Assembly (NCBI RefSeq): GCF_037911585.1
Contig: NZ_JBAJNS010000001.1
Span: forward strand, 4,449,501-4,513,500
Source: Streptomyces sp. GSL17-111
GTDB lineage: Bacteria; Actinomycetota; Actinomycetes; Streptomycetales; Streptomycetaceae
Reading direction: 5' to 3'
Length of the DNA stretch: 64,000 nucleotides
Positions within the stretch are counted from its first letter, which is position 1; every line of letters begins with the position of its first letter. Of this stretch, positions 53,588 through 62,277 are shown piece by piece. The position numbers and the translations under genes were made by a program. The notes under the pieces are model-generated. The model saw nothing but the letters and a program-made list of their open reading frames with translations. It was not told where the DNA came from and searched no databases.

Positions 53588-54271
53588 TCACACGGGCCGT
53601 CCGCGCTCCCACAGCTCCTCGGTGCTCTGCGCGAAACGGTCGAACATGCCGTCGTCCTGGTGGCGGCGGAGGTGCATCATCGGGGAGTCGTGGCCCACCA
53701 GCCGTGCCAGATGCGGAGTGACCAGCATCTGATCGTCGAAGCGGAACACCGACAGGCCGACGTGGTGGGACGCGTCCAAGGCGCTGCTGAAGCGGGCCTC
53801 GATGCCCTCCGGAGAGCCGAGCTTCTCCAGCGCCTCAAGGGATACGCGGATGCGTGTGGAGACCGAGAGCGTCACGTCCTCGATCTCTTCCCGCTGCCGG
53901 GTGAGGTCGCCGGTGGGGTCACCCAGGAGGAACCGTACGCGGCAACCCCGCCCCGCCTTGGTGCGCAACGTGGACGGGAAACCGGGCTGCGAGGTCCACA
54001 GGAAGTAGTTCGTGTACCCGGCGAAGACGATGTCCTGCTCGGCTGCGTCGATCAGCTCGGCCCACACCGATGTGGGACATGCCGAGCGATACGGATACAC
54101 GCTGACCACTTCGCGGTCCGGTCCGGTCTTGACGACCGTTTGCATCGCCTTCGGCCACAGCATCGGCTCATCAACCCCCAGCACTTCGGCCACGTCCGCG
54201 CGGTTCCTCGCGTGCGGGACGAGTTCGGCGTCCCCCAACCACCGTTCAACGGGCAAGGCCGTGACACTCAC
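53588..54271 (-). pseudogene. XRE-type regulator lacking most of its N-terminal HTH
   Basis: 227 residues readable from GTG 54271 (VSVTALPVERWLGD). The start VTALPVERWLGDAELVPHARNRADVAEVLG matches the end of an HTH plus linker in large Streptomyces XRE-like regulators (normally ...VKTVERWL...). The C-terminal part (DREVVSVYPYRSACPTSVWAELI, YTNYFLWTSQPGFPSTLRTKA, FLLGDPTGDLTRQREEIEDV, VSTRIRVSLEALEKL) is the conserved effector domain. The first two HTH helices are missing, and upstream DNA does not supply them in any frame I can follow. Either a remnant, or expressed as a DNA-binding-less protein. Confidence 0.62.
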
Positions 54272-54384
54272 GTGAGGCCCTGACTGACGGGACGACAGTT
54301 CCCGGTTCGGTCGTGCTGGAAACCCGCGTGGCCGGGAGGCACGACTGGCTGCCGGGAAGGCGACACCCGCTGCGCGACCATGCC

Positions 54385-54414
54385 TTGGACGGGGCAGGGC
54401 GGCGTTGCTAGGTT
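54385..54414 (+). promoter_or_regulatory. promoter of the chloramphenicol-exporter transcript
   Basis: TTGGAC (54385-54390) and TAGGTT (54409-54414), 18 bp apart, place the transcript start at about 54421, next to the leader ORF GTG at 54422. Confidence 0.55.
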
Positions 54415-54421
54415 GGGGGGC

Positions 54422-54481
54422 GTGTCGAGTCCTGAGGCGGAGAGAAGCGGGCCACCGGTGATCCGGTGGCTGACCGCGTGA
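54422..54481 (+). CDS. leader peptide of the exporter gene, with attenuator-like hairpin
   Basis: A 19-codon frame, VSSPEAERSGPPVIRWLTA. It contains GCCACCGG-tgat-CCGGTGGC (54451-54470), a perfect 8-bp stem inside the reading frame. Drug-stalled ribosomes on leader peptides control several chloramphenicol exporters (cmlA type) and related genes, so a comparable mechanism is plausible. The leader is nearly leaderless relative to the predicted transcript start. The role is inferred from layout. Confidence 0.55.
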   Translation: MSSPEAERSGPPVIRWLTA

Positions 54482-54661
54482 CCCTCTGACGACCCCTGCT
54501 TCCTCCGGCCCCCGCGCCGGGCAGCGCGTCGCGCCGATCGCCACGGATCCACCGCATCGCGGGAGCACGCCCGGAGTCCGTCCGGGACGTCTCCCACGCG
54601 ACCACCGACCTTCCGTCCGTGCGTCGCGTCCCCCGTTCTGCGATGTAGTGGGAGCTTCTTC

Positions 54662-55855
54662 ATGCCGTTCGCCGTCTACGTTCTCGGGCTGGCCGTCTTC
54701 GCCCAGGGAACGTCCGAGTTCATGCTGTCCGGGCTGGTCGAGGACCTGGCCGCCGATCTGGGCGTCTCCTTGCAGGCCGCCGGTTCTCTCACCTCCGCCT
54801 TCGCCGTCGGCATGGTCGTCGGCGCGCCGCTGGTCGCGATGCTGAGCCTGCGGTGGCCGCGTCGCCGGGCGCTGCTCGCCTTTCTCGTCACCTTCCTCCT
54901 CGCCCACGTCGTCGGTGCCCTCACGGACGACTTCGAGGTCCTCTTCGTCACCCGGGTCGTCGCCGCACTGTGCAACGCGGGCTTCCTCGCCGTCGGTCTC
55001 GCGACGGCGGTGAGCATGGCGGGGCCTCAGGCCAAGGGGCGGGCGACGTCGGTGCTCCTGAGCGGAGTCACCCTCGCCTGCGTCGCGGGGGTGCCCCTCG
55101 GGGCCGTCCTGAGCGAGGTGTGGGGCTGGCGCTCCGCTTTCTGGGGCGTCGCGCTCCTCTCCGCTCCCGCGGTCCTCGCGGTGCTGCGGTCCGTTCCGGC
55201 GACGCCCGTCGACCCGGCGGCTCCCCGTGTCCGCCACGAGCTGAGGGCGTTCCGTGCGCCTCGGCTGTTGGTCATCCTCGGTCTCGGCGCGCTGGTCAAC
55301 GGGGCGACGTTCTGCTCGTTCACCTACCTCGCGCCCGTCTTCACCAACGTGACGGCTCTGGGCTCCGGGTGGGTGCCCGCCGTGCTGGCGCTGTTCGGCC
55401 TCGGGTCCTTCGTCGGGGTCAACGTGGGCGGCCGGCTGGCGGACAGCCGCCCCGGCCAGGTACTGGCCGTCGGCGGTGCGGCGCTGTTGGTGGGCTGGCT
55501 GGTCTTCGCCCTCACCGCCTCGAACCCGGTCGTGGCACTGATCCTCGTCTTCGTTCAGGGGGTGCTCTCCTTCGGCGTGGGATCCACGCTCATCGCGCAG
55601 GCCCTGTACACGGCGTCGGACGCCCCCACGCTGGGTGGCGGCTTCGCCACGGCCGCGCTCAACGTCGGTGCCGCCGCCGGGCCGGCCCTGGGCGGTCTCG
55701 CCCTGGGCGCCGACCTCGGCTACCGCTCGCCGCTGGTGGTGAGCGCCGTGCTCGTCGGCGTCGCCCTGTCCGTGGCGGGGGTGGCCCGGGTCGCGGGGGT
55801 CCTCGGCGCGACGGAGAAGTGTCCGGCGGGTCGTGCGGTGCGGGCCCGATCCTGA
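54662..55855 (+). CDS. MFS chloramphenicol exporter (Cmx/CmlR type)
   Basis: 397 residues with 12 predicted membrane helices. The start MPFAVYVLGLAVFAQGTSEF and the MFS A-motif-like GPQAKGRATSVLL with GRLADSRPGQVLAVGG match the Cmx/CmlR/CmlA-like drug:H+ antiporters of actinobacteria. Confers chloramphenicol (or amphenicol-like) efflux by homology; the substrate here is not proven. ATG 54662 has GGGAG upstream. It lies behind a leader ORF (54422) with 180 nt between, consistent with attenuation. Could also protect the producer from the product of the adjacent biosynthetic cluster. Confidence 0.86.
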   Translation: MPFAVYVLGLAVFAQGTSEFMLSGLVEDLAADLGVSLQAAGSLTSAFAVGMVVGAPLVAMLSLRWPRRRALLAFLVTFLLAHVVGALTDDFEVLFVTRVVAALCNAGFLAVGLATAVSMAGPQAKGRATSVLLSGVTLACVAGVPLGAVLSEVWGWRSAFWGVALLSAPAVLAVLRSVPATPVDPAAPRVRHELRAFRAPRLLVILGLGALVNGATFCSFTYLAPVFTNVTALGSGWVPAVLALFGLGSFVGVNVGGRLADSRPGQVLAVGGAALLVGWLVFALTASNPVVALILVFVQGVLSFGVGSTLIAQALYTASDAPTLGGGFATAALNVGAAAGPALGGLALGADLGYRSPLVVSAVLVGVALSVAGVARVAGVLGATEKCPAGRAVRARS

Positions 55856-55856
55856 G

Positions 55857-56066
55857 GCCGATCGAGGACCCGACGGAGCCGACCTCCGCGCCGGAGGCGA
55901 ATGAGGGCCCGGAGCAGCCGGTGGGCGGGGAGGAGTCGCAGGACGCCACGGAGCTGGCCGAGACCGGTGGCGACGACAACACGCCCTACCTGGTGGGCGG
56001 GGGCGTCGCCGTCCTGCTCGCGGGGCCGGCCTGGTCGCCCTCAGCCGCCGCCGGGCGAAGGGCTGA
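55857..56066 (+). pseudogene. remnant of a sortase-anchored (LAXTG) surface protein
   Basis: One frame reads PTEPTSAPEANEGPEQPVGG, then TELAETGGDDNTPYLVGGGV, a LAETG sortase E-type sorting signal followed by a membrane helix. After VAVLLA the frame is lost, but a +1 shift gives GAGLVALSRRRAKG and a stop (56066), the expected helix end and basic tail. So the C-terminal anchor survives with one frameshift; the rest of the protein and any start are missing, replaced by the exporter's 3' end. Confidence 0.68.
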
Positions 56067-56166
56067 GGCCCGAGGCCGCCGCGGTCCCGGCCCGTCCGCC
56101 GTCCTCCTCCGCCCTGACACGGGGCAGGACGGCGGGCGCTGCGGGGGCGTACCGGCGCTGCGCCCC

Positions 56167-57024
56167 CTACGTCTTCTCCGGCTCCAGGTTGTAGAGGCCG
56201 TTCAGCTTGCGGAACGCGACCTTGTAGAGGGAGTCGGCGAGCATGAGGGGGCGGCGCAGCATCTTCGGGTGGTACAGCCAGAAGTTGAGGTTGATGTTCA
56301 GGCCGTCCACCGCGTCGACCTGGTGCCACCAGCCCATCGGGAGGTACAGCATCTGGCCCGGCTCCAGGACGATGTCCCGGCGCCGGGCCAGCGCGGCCGC
56401 GAGCCGGGGGTAGCGGCTGAGGTCGGCGTGGTCGACGCGGACGCTCCTGGAGGTGTTGGCGTAGCCCTGCAGGGGTGAGCGGACGTAGTAGTTCCGGAAG
56501 CCCGGGGGCATCACGACGAACCGCTTGCGGCCTTCGAGCTGGATGTTGAAGTTCTCCAGGTCGTCGAAGTGGTTGCGGGACCGCATTCCGGAGTAGTTCA
56601 CCCACAGGTTCGCCGAGTTCAGCGGGGCCCGGTAGTCGAACATTCTGGTGGTGTCGAAGCCGAGCAGTGCGCTGATCGTCTCCGCGTGGTGCTTGATGTT
56701 GGAGACGACGCGGTAGGTGCCGTCCGTGTTCGAGGTGTAGGGCTCCTTCTCGAAGAATTCCCGCAGGGGTATTTTCGAGACCTCGGCGCGTGTTTCGTTC
56801 TCCTTGGTGCGGTCCTTTCGGACCAGTGTCACCGTGGCATCCCCGAGCTTTTCCAGAACGGCGGTGCGGTAGTGCCCGGGGTCGGGGGAGGGAAGGACGT
56901 CGATCACCGCGGGGGTGTCCGCTTTGATGACGGCTTCCGGGCCCCAGGCCAGGAATTCCTTGAGGCTCAACCGGGGATGGGGAACGCTCTTGATGCCGAA
57001 GTACGCGGTATCGGTGTCGCTCAT
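56167..57024 (-). CDS. cupin-like/JmjC-type Fe(II)/2-oxoglutarate oxygenase
   Basis: 285 residues. Double-stranded beta-helix with H152-x-D154 (RNHFDDLENFN) and distal H234 (LYLPMGWWHQVDAVDG), the 2-His-1-carboxylate iron site; LQLEGRKRFVVMPP-type strand follows as in FIH/JmjC cupin_8 proteins. These hydroxylate amino-acid residues or small substrates. Lowest-coordinate member of the cluster, facing left; a strong inverted repeat lies 89-118 bp before its ATG. No signal peptide. Likely a tailoring step in the cluster. Confidence 0.86.
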   Translation of the reverse strand: MSDTDTAYFGIKSVPHPRLSLKEFLAWGPEAVIKADTPAVIDVLPSPDPGHYRTAVLEKLGDATVTLVRKDRTKENETRAEVSKIPLREFFEKEPYTSNTDGTYRVVSNIKHHAETISALLGFDTTRMFDYRAPLNSANLWVNYSGMRSRNHFDDLENFNIQLEGRKRFVVMPPGFRNYYVRSPLQGYANTSRSVRVDHADLSRYPRLAAALARRRDIVLEPGQMLYLPMGWWHQVDAVDGLNINLNFWLYHPKMLRRPLMLADSLYKVAFRKLNGLYNLEPEKT

Positions 57025-57112
57025 CAGGAAATCCCCCCTCTGTGACGGTGGCTGCGCTGCGGGGTGGAGTGCCCGCTCCCAGCGAGCAGGTGGCCGCCGC
57101 GCGGTCCCCGGG

Positions 57113-57142
57113 TGCCATGCGTATAGACACTATGGCATGGCA
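57113..57142. promoter_or_regulatory. palindromic operator-like site in the cluster
   Basis: 8-bp inverted repeat TGCCATGC ... GCATGGCA with a 14-bp spacer that itself holds ATAG-aca-CTAT. Lies between the JmjC-like and KAS III genes, upstream of the former. Its size fits a dimeric or tetrameric regulator; no regulator gene is present in the visible part. Confidence 0.55.
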
Positions 57143-57258
57143 GGGACACCTTAAACGATCAAGAGGGTGATCTCCAGCCCTGGTCAGGGATCGTTCCGGC
57201 AGGCCGAACCGACGTGCCGCTGCGCGGCGTCACCCACGTCGACCGGGTGGGCGAGGTG

Positions 57259-58293
57259 CTACCCGAGGCCGAGGTCGGGCCACACGACGGTGGTGGCGCC
57301 CCAGGTCAGCCCGCCGCCGAAGGCGGTCATGAGGACGCGGTGCCCCGGGGTGAGCGTGCCGTCCTGCGCGGCCTGGGAGAGCAGGAGGGGGATCGAGGCG
57401 GCGGCGGTGTTGCCGACCCGTCCGATGTTGTGCACGCACCGCGCCGGCGGGATGTCCAGCTCCGAGGCGACGAAGGAGGTGATGCGGGCGTTGGCCTGGT
57501 GGGCCACGAGCCGGTCCACCGTCCCCAGCGACCAGCCTGCGGCCGTCACCGCGCTCCGGGACGCCTCGCCCATGCGCTCGACGGCCTGCCGGAAGACCTC
57601 CCGGCCGCGCATTCGGAAGTAGCCGTCGGGCGCGGTGTCCGCCGGTCCGTCGGCACGGTGCCGGGAGCCGCCCGCGTCGACGGTGATCAACGCGCGGCGT
57701 CCCCCGTCGCTGCCGAGCACGACGGGCCCGATCGCCCCGGGCTCCTCGGCGGAGCCGCGCCGCAGGACGACCGCCCCCGCGCCGTCGCCGAAGATCGGGA
57801 CGGTGGTGCGGTCCTGCGGGTCCAGCAGGGTGGAGAACGTCTCGGCCGCGATGAGGAGCACGCGGTCCGCGGTGCCCCCCGCGATGAGCCCGGCCGCCGT
57901 CGCGAGGCCGTAGAGGAAGCCGGTGCACACGGCGGAGACGTCGAACGCGGCGATGCCCGTCATGCCGAGACGGGCGGCGACGTCCGGGGCCGTGGCGGGG
58001 CAGGGGTGGTCGGGTGTCGTCGTGGCGAGGACGAGGGCCTGGATCTCACCGCCGCCGGCCGACTTCAGCGCTCGGGCGCCCGCCTCCACCGCCAGGTCGG
58101 AGGTGGCCGTGCCCGGGCCGGCCAGATGCCGGGTGGAGATGCCGGTCCGGCCGCGGATCCACTCCTCCGAGGTGTCGAGCCGCGAGCTCAGCTCCTCGTT
58201 GGTCACGACCGTGGGCGGGAGCCAGTGTCCGAGGCCGCAGAGCACCGCCGCCCGGTCCGCCGGTCCGGTGGTGGGGAGGCCGTCATCCGTCAT
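57259..58293 (-). CDS. 3-oxoacyl-ACP synthase III (FabH-like)
   Basis: 344 residues. Thiolase fold with catalytic C123 (DVSAVCTGFLYGL), H265 (VAHQANARI) and N295 (GRVGNTAAASIP). Normal FabH uses acetyl- or branched acyl-CoA with malonyl-ACP; KAS III homologues in gene clusters also make unusual starter units or transfer acyl groups. Housekeeping fabH normally sits with fabD/acpP, which are absent here, so this is a cluster-specific copy. Divergent from the PhyH gene across 288 bp. Confidence 0.93.
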   Translation of the reverse strand: MTDDGLPTTGPADRAAVLCGLGHWLPPTVVTNEELSSRLDTSEEWIRGRTGISTRHLAGPGTATSDLAVEAGARALKSAGGGEIQALVLATTTPDHPCPATAPDVAARLGMTGIAAFDVSAVCTGFLYGLATAAGLIAGGTADRVLLIAAETFSTLLDPQDRTTVPIFGDGAGAVVLRRGSAEEPGAIGPVVLGSDGGRRALITVDAGGSRHRADGPADTAPDGYFRMRGREVFRQAVERMGEASRSAVTAAGWSLGTVDRLVAHQANARITSFVASELDIPPARCVHNIGRVGNTAAASIPLLLSQAAQDGTLTPGHRVLMTAFGGGLTWGATTVVWPDLGLG

Positions 58294-58581
58294 CGACGCG
58301 CGCCGGGACGCCGGGAGTTGCGGAATATCCGTCGCACAGCACTTACCTCGCCCGCTCGGTCGGTCGTGTCGGCGATCAGTGTAGAGCGGGCGGACGTCCG
58401 GGGATTCCCGGCCGGCACGCCCGTCACGCCCCGCCCGGACCGGGGAGCCCCAGGTCAGCGCGGTGTGGGCGGCGCGAGCGGCGGTGCCGCCCGGGTAGGA
58501 TGACGACGGCCGCCCGATCCCCGTCCGGAATGCCGGGTGCGCGGCCGCGGTGAAGGTCCTTTCACGAAAAGGACGTTGATC

Positions 58582-59358
58582 ATGTGGTGGTCCGTCAGTA
58601 CGCTCAGGCATATGACGCTCAAGGCGCTTACCGCCGCTCAGGCCGAGCAGTTCCGCCGGGACGGTTACTGTATAGTTCCGGGTTTTCTGAGCCAGGACGA
58701 CATCACCTACATCAAGGCGTACTACCAGCGCGTCGCCGCGGCCCAGTCCGCGTCGGTCTCCGCGTCGGACGGTACGGCCTGGGATCAGGACGGAAGTGCC
58801 ACGCCGGTGCTGCGCCGCGTTCCGGCGCCTTTCGACAACGACGCCGGTTTCCGTGAGATATTCGGTTCCTCACGTGTTCTCGATCACGTCGAGGACCTGA
58901 TGGGGCCCCGCATCTATCTGCACTCCTCCAAGCTGATTTTCAAGCCCGCGAGAAGTGGCCGTCGCAAACCGATGCACCAGGATCTCGCATACTGGACGGA
59001 CCTGTCGGCGCGGCAGCTCACCCTCTGGTGCGCGATCGACCCGGCGACGCCGGAGCGCGGCGGCATCGAGCTTCTCCCCGGCTCGCACCAACAGCTCCTG
59101 CCGCACGAGGACCTGGACGACTACCAGGTGCGCGAGAACACCCTGGACCTGAGCAGGGTCGAGGCGGCCGTCATGGAGCCCGGCGACGCGCTCTTCCTGG
59201 ACGTCCTCACCGTCCACGCCAGCGCGCGCAACCGCTCCGACCACGACCGGCTCGCCTCCGTCGTCAACTACTACTCGGAGCCCAAGAACTCCACGCAGGT
59301 CTCGCGCTACGGCTCCGAGCGTCCGCTGCGCGACGCGCCGCTGCCGCAGAACTCCTAG
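58582..59358 (+). CDS. phytanoyl-CoA dioxygenase (PhyH) family oxygenase
   Basis: 258 residues from ATG 58582 with AAGGAC upstream (ATG 58612 is possible). Fe(II)/2-oxoglutarate fold: H132-x-D134 (KPMHQDLAYW) and H212 (DVLTVHASARNRSDHDR, with the 2OG-binding Arg after). PhyH enzymes in gene clusters hydroxylate, epoxidise or halogenate. Start of the rightward operon PhyH-carbamoyltransferase-aldehyde dehydrogenase-aldolase; only 14 bp to the next gene. Confidence 0.92.
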   Translation: MWWSVSTLRHMTLKALTAAQAEQFRRDGYCIVPGFLSQDDITYIKAYYQRVAAAQSASVSASDGTAWDQDGSATPVLRRVPAPFDNDAGFREIFGSSRVLDHVEDLMGPRIYLHSSKLIFKPARSGRRKPMHQDLAYWTDLSARQLTLWCAIDPATPERGGIELLPGSHQQLLPHEDLDDYQVRENTLDLSRVEAAVMEPGDALFLDVLTVHASARNRSDHDRLASVVNYYSEPKNSTQVSRYGSERPLRDAPLPQNS

Positions 59359-59372
59359 GCGGTCACTCCTCC

Positions 59373-61394
59373 ATGGTCTCCAGCAAGGCCGAAGACGGCC
59401 CCGTCGTGCTCGGGATGTCGTGCAGCCACGACGCCTCGGCGTGTCTCCTGCGCGGCGGGCAGGTCGTCGCCGCCATCCAGCTCGAACGGCTCACGCGCGT
59501 CAAGCGGGATGGCCGCCCCTACCTCAACACGCGGCTCGCCGCCGACTACTGCCTCGACGCGGCGGGCCTCACGCCCGACGACGTCGACCTGTTCGCGTTC
59601 AACACCCAGAACCTGGTGCCCACCCAGGTGGGTCTCAACTTCCCCTTCGCGGACGAGGGTTTCGATCTCTTCGATCCCGTGGGGGAGCGGTCGGTCTTCG
59701 TCTCCCACCACCTGGCCCACGCCTTCGCGACGTTCTTCTCCAGCCCGTTCGACCGGTCGGCCGTCTGGGTGGTGGACGGCTCCGGGGGCAGCGTGATCGG
59801 GGCCGACGACCTTCTGCTGCGCGGGCCCGAGCTCGCCGCGTACGTGAACACGCCGATGCCCGTGCCCCGGCCGCCGTACCACGTCGAGTCGGCGTACGTC
59901 TTCGACCGGAGCGGCTACCGGCTGGTCGACCGGGCCGTGGCGGCGTCCTTCCACCCCATGTGCGGGTCCTCCTCGCTGGGGGAGACCTACGCGGCCGTCT
60001 CCCAGTACGTCTTCGGCGACTGGCAGGAGGGCGGGAAGCTGATGGGGCTGGCCCCCTACGGCGACGCGGCGCGCTTCGGGGAGAGCCTGCTGACCCGGGA
60101 CGGCGACGGGGTGTCCCGCTTCGGCAGCGCGTGGAAGCAGGACCTCCGCCGGGCCAACCGGCGGGGCGGCCCCATGGAGTACCGCGATCTCGCCGCGCGG
60201 GTGCAGGCCGACCTGGAGGTGGCGCTGACCGAGCGCGCCACCCGGGTGCTGGAGCGCACCGGCGAGGCCGACCTGGCCTACGCCGGCGGCGTGGCGCTCA
60301 ACGGCGTCGCGAACCAGCGCATGGTGCGGGAGTCGGGCGTACGCCGGTTCTACGCCATGCCGGCCAGCCACGACGCGGGGGTCTCCGTCGGCGTCGCGGC
60401 GGCCGCGCACTACCTGCTCACCGGCGAGACCAAGGGCCGCCCGGTGCCGCACGACTTCCTGGGCCGCCCCTACCGGCCCGAGGAGGTCGACGCCGCGCTG
60501 CGGGCCCGGAGCGGCTTCCTGGACGTCGGCCGGTACGAGCAGGAGGAGGTCGTCGAACGGCTGGCCGGCGGGCAGGTGGTCGGCTGGTTCGAGGGCGGCT
60601 CCGAGTTCGGGCCGCGTGCGCTCGGTCACCGCTCCATCATGGCCGCGCCGTTCGAGCGCGGGACTTGGGAACACCTCAACCGTTCGATCAAGTACCGCGA
60701 GGAGTTCCGGCCCTACGCGCCCATCGTGCCGGTGGAGGTGGCCGACCGGTTCTTCGACATGGGCCCGGACCCGGAGAGCCCGTACATGCTGCGGGTCGTG
60801 CCCGTCCGCCCCGAGTGGCGGGACCGCCTCGGCGCCGTGACCCACGTCGACGGGTCGGCCCGCGTCCAGACGGTCGACCGCGTCCGCAATCCGCGCTGGC
60901 ACGCGCTGCTCACGGCGTTCGGCGAGCGGACGGGGGTGCCGGTCCTCGTCAACACGAGCATGAACGTGCGGGGTGAGCCGATCGTCGAGACGCCCGGGCA
61001 GGCCGTCGACGTGCTGCTGGCCACGCAGATGGACGCGCTGGTGATCGAGGACCGCGTCGTGGCCCCCGCCCCACCGCCGCTCGCCGGCGCCGACGCCCTG
61101 GCGGACTGCCTGCCGGCCCGGGCGCCGGGCGTCGAGCTGAGCGCCACGGTCGGGGAGGACGGGCCCGCCTACCGGCTGACCAGCCGGCCCCGGAGCGGCC
61201 CGGGCCTGGAGCTGACGCCGTCCGCCTTCCTGCTGCTGGCGCACGCCGACGGCGCCACGCCGCTGCGCGACCTGCTGACGGCGCACTGCCCGGAGGCGGA
61301 GCAGCGCGCGGAGGCGCTGCGCGTCGTGCGCGGGCTGCTGGCCGAGCGGCTGCTGCTGGCCCGGGGGAGGTCTCTCGCCGATGCCCCGGAGTGA
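59373..61394 (+). CDS. O-carbamoyltransferase (TobZ/CmcH/NodU family)
   Basis: 673 residues. The N-terminal Kae1-like domain has LGMSCSHDASACLLRGGQVV, HHLAHAFATFFSSPF with metal-binding His, and GSSSLGETYAAVSQYVFGD. The C-terminal YrdC/Sua5-like domain has FEGGSEFGPRALGHRSIMAAPF (about 405-428) and REEFRPYAPIVPVEVADRFF. It transfers carbamoyl from carbamoyl phosphate (via carbamoyl-AMP) to a hydroxyl group of a natural product, so the product should carry a carbamate. About 90 extra residues at the C-terminus are unlike the family. Overlaps the next gene by 14 bp. Confidence 0.93.
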   Translation: MVSSKAEDGPVVLGMSCSHDASACLLRGGQVVAAIQLERLTRVKRDGRPYLNTRLAADYCLDAAGLTPDDVDLFAFNTQNLVPTQVGLNFPFADEGFDLFDPVGERSVFVSHHLAHAFATFFSSPFDRSAVWVVDGSGGSVIGADDLLLRGPELAAYVNTPMPVPRPPYHVESAYVFDRSGYRLVDRAVAASFHPMCGSSSLGETYAAVSQYVFGDWQEGGKLMGLAPYGDAARFGESLLTRDGDGVSRFGSAWKQDLRRANRRGGPMEYRDLAARVQADLEVALTERATRVLERTGEADLAYAGGVALNGVANQRMVRESGVRRFYAMPASHDAGVSVGVAAAAHYLLTGETKGRPVPHDFLGRPYRPEEVDAALRARSGFLDVGRYEQEEVVERLAGGQVVGWFEGGSEFGPRALGHRSIMAAPFERGTWEHLNRSIKYREEFRPYAPIVPVEVADRFFDMGPDPESPYMLRVVPVRPEWRDRLGAVTHVDGSARVQTVDRVRNPRWHALLTAFGERTGVPVLVNTSMNVRGEPIVETPGQAVDVLLATQMDALVIEDRVVAPAPPPLAGADALADCLPARAPGVELSATVGEDGPAYRLTSRPRSGPGLELTPSAFLLLAHADGATPLRDLLTAHCPEAEQRAEALRVVRGLLAERLLLARGRSLADAPE

Positions 61395-62277
61395 ACCCCT
61401 GAAGGCCGCGGTGCTCGGCGCCGGACTCATCGGCATCGACCTCGTCACCAAGATCCAGCGGTCCCCCGCGCTGAGCTGCGCGCTGGTGGTCGGGCGCACC
61501 GACGAGACGCGCGGGCTGCGGCACGCCGCCGCGCTGGGCTGCGCGACGGCGGCGGGCGGCGTGGACGCGCTGGTCGCCGGACGCGAGCCGTTCGACGTCG
61601 TCTTCGACGCCACCAACGCGATGGCGCACGCCGAGCACTGGGCCCGGCTCCGGCCGCTCGGGACGCTGCTGGTGGACCTCACGCCGAGCCGGGTGGGCCA
61701 CATGGTCGTGCCCACGGTGAACGGCGCCGACGCGTTGCTGCACCGCAACGTCAACCTCGTCAGCTGCGGGGGGCAGGCCTCCGTGCCCGTCCTGCACGCG
61801 CTCGCGCGCCACTACCGGCCGGAGTACATCGAGGTGGTGACCACGGCCGCGAGCGTCAGCGTGGGCCGGGCCACCCGCCTCAACCTGGACGAGTACATCG
61901 CGACGACGGAGGACGCCGCGCGGACGTTCACCGGTGTCGCCGACGTCAAGGCCATCGTCAACCTGAGCCCCGCCCGGCCGCCCACCCCGTTCCGCGTCGC
62001 GATGTCCCTCGTCGTGCCCGGAGCGGACGCGGACACCGTCGCGGCACAGGTCGACGCGGCGGCGGCCGAGGTGCGCCGCCACACCCCCGGCTACCGGGTG
62101 ACCGCCTGCACCGTCACCGACGAGCGGATCTTCGTCGCGGTCGAGGTGACCGCCGCGGGGGACCGCATCCCCCGGTACGCGGGGAACCTGGACATCATCA
62201 ACGCCGCCGCCGTGCTGATCGCCGAGCGGTACGCCGCGCGTCAGCCCCTGGTGGGCGCCACGGAGGAGCTGTCGTGA
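61381..62277 (+). CDS. acylating acetaldehyde dehydrogenase (MhpF/BphJ family)
   Basis: 298 residues. Rossmann N-terminus (AAVLGAGLIGIDLVTKIQRSP), LHRNVNLVSCGGQASVPVLHAL with catalytic Cys about 130, and AGNLDIINAAAV at the C-terminus. Converts acyl-CoA and NADH to aldehyde (or reverse), normally channelled to or from an aldolase partner, which is the next gene (GTGA overlap). In meta-cleavage pathways the pair degrades; here, with no ring-cleavage genes nearby, the reverse synthetic direction is possible. Confidence 0.93.
   Translation: MPRSEPLKAAVLGAGLIGIDLVTKIQRSPALSCALVVGRTDETRGLRHAAALGCATAAGGVDALVAGREPFDVVFDATNAMAHAEHWARLRPLGTLLVDLTPSRVGHMVVPTVNGADALLHRNVNLVSCGGQASVPVLHALARHYRPEYIEVVTTAASVSVGRATRLNLDEYIATTEDAARTFTGVADVKAIVNLSPARPPTPFRVAMSLVVPGADADTVAAQVDAAAAEVRRHTPGYRVTACTVTDERIFVAVEVTAAGDRIPRYAGNLDIINAAAVLIAERYAARQPLVGATEELS

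Noticed and set aside
53588..57130. Single 1180-codon minus-strand frame
   Set aside because: Only its last 227 codons (XRE fragment) resemble a protein. The rest is antisense to the exporter and lies in the wrong frame of the JmjC-like gene.
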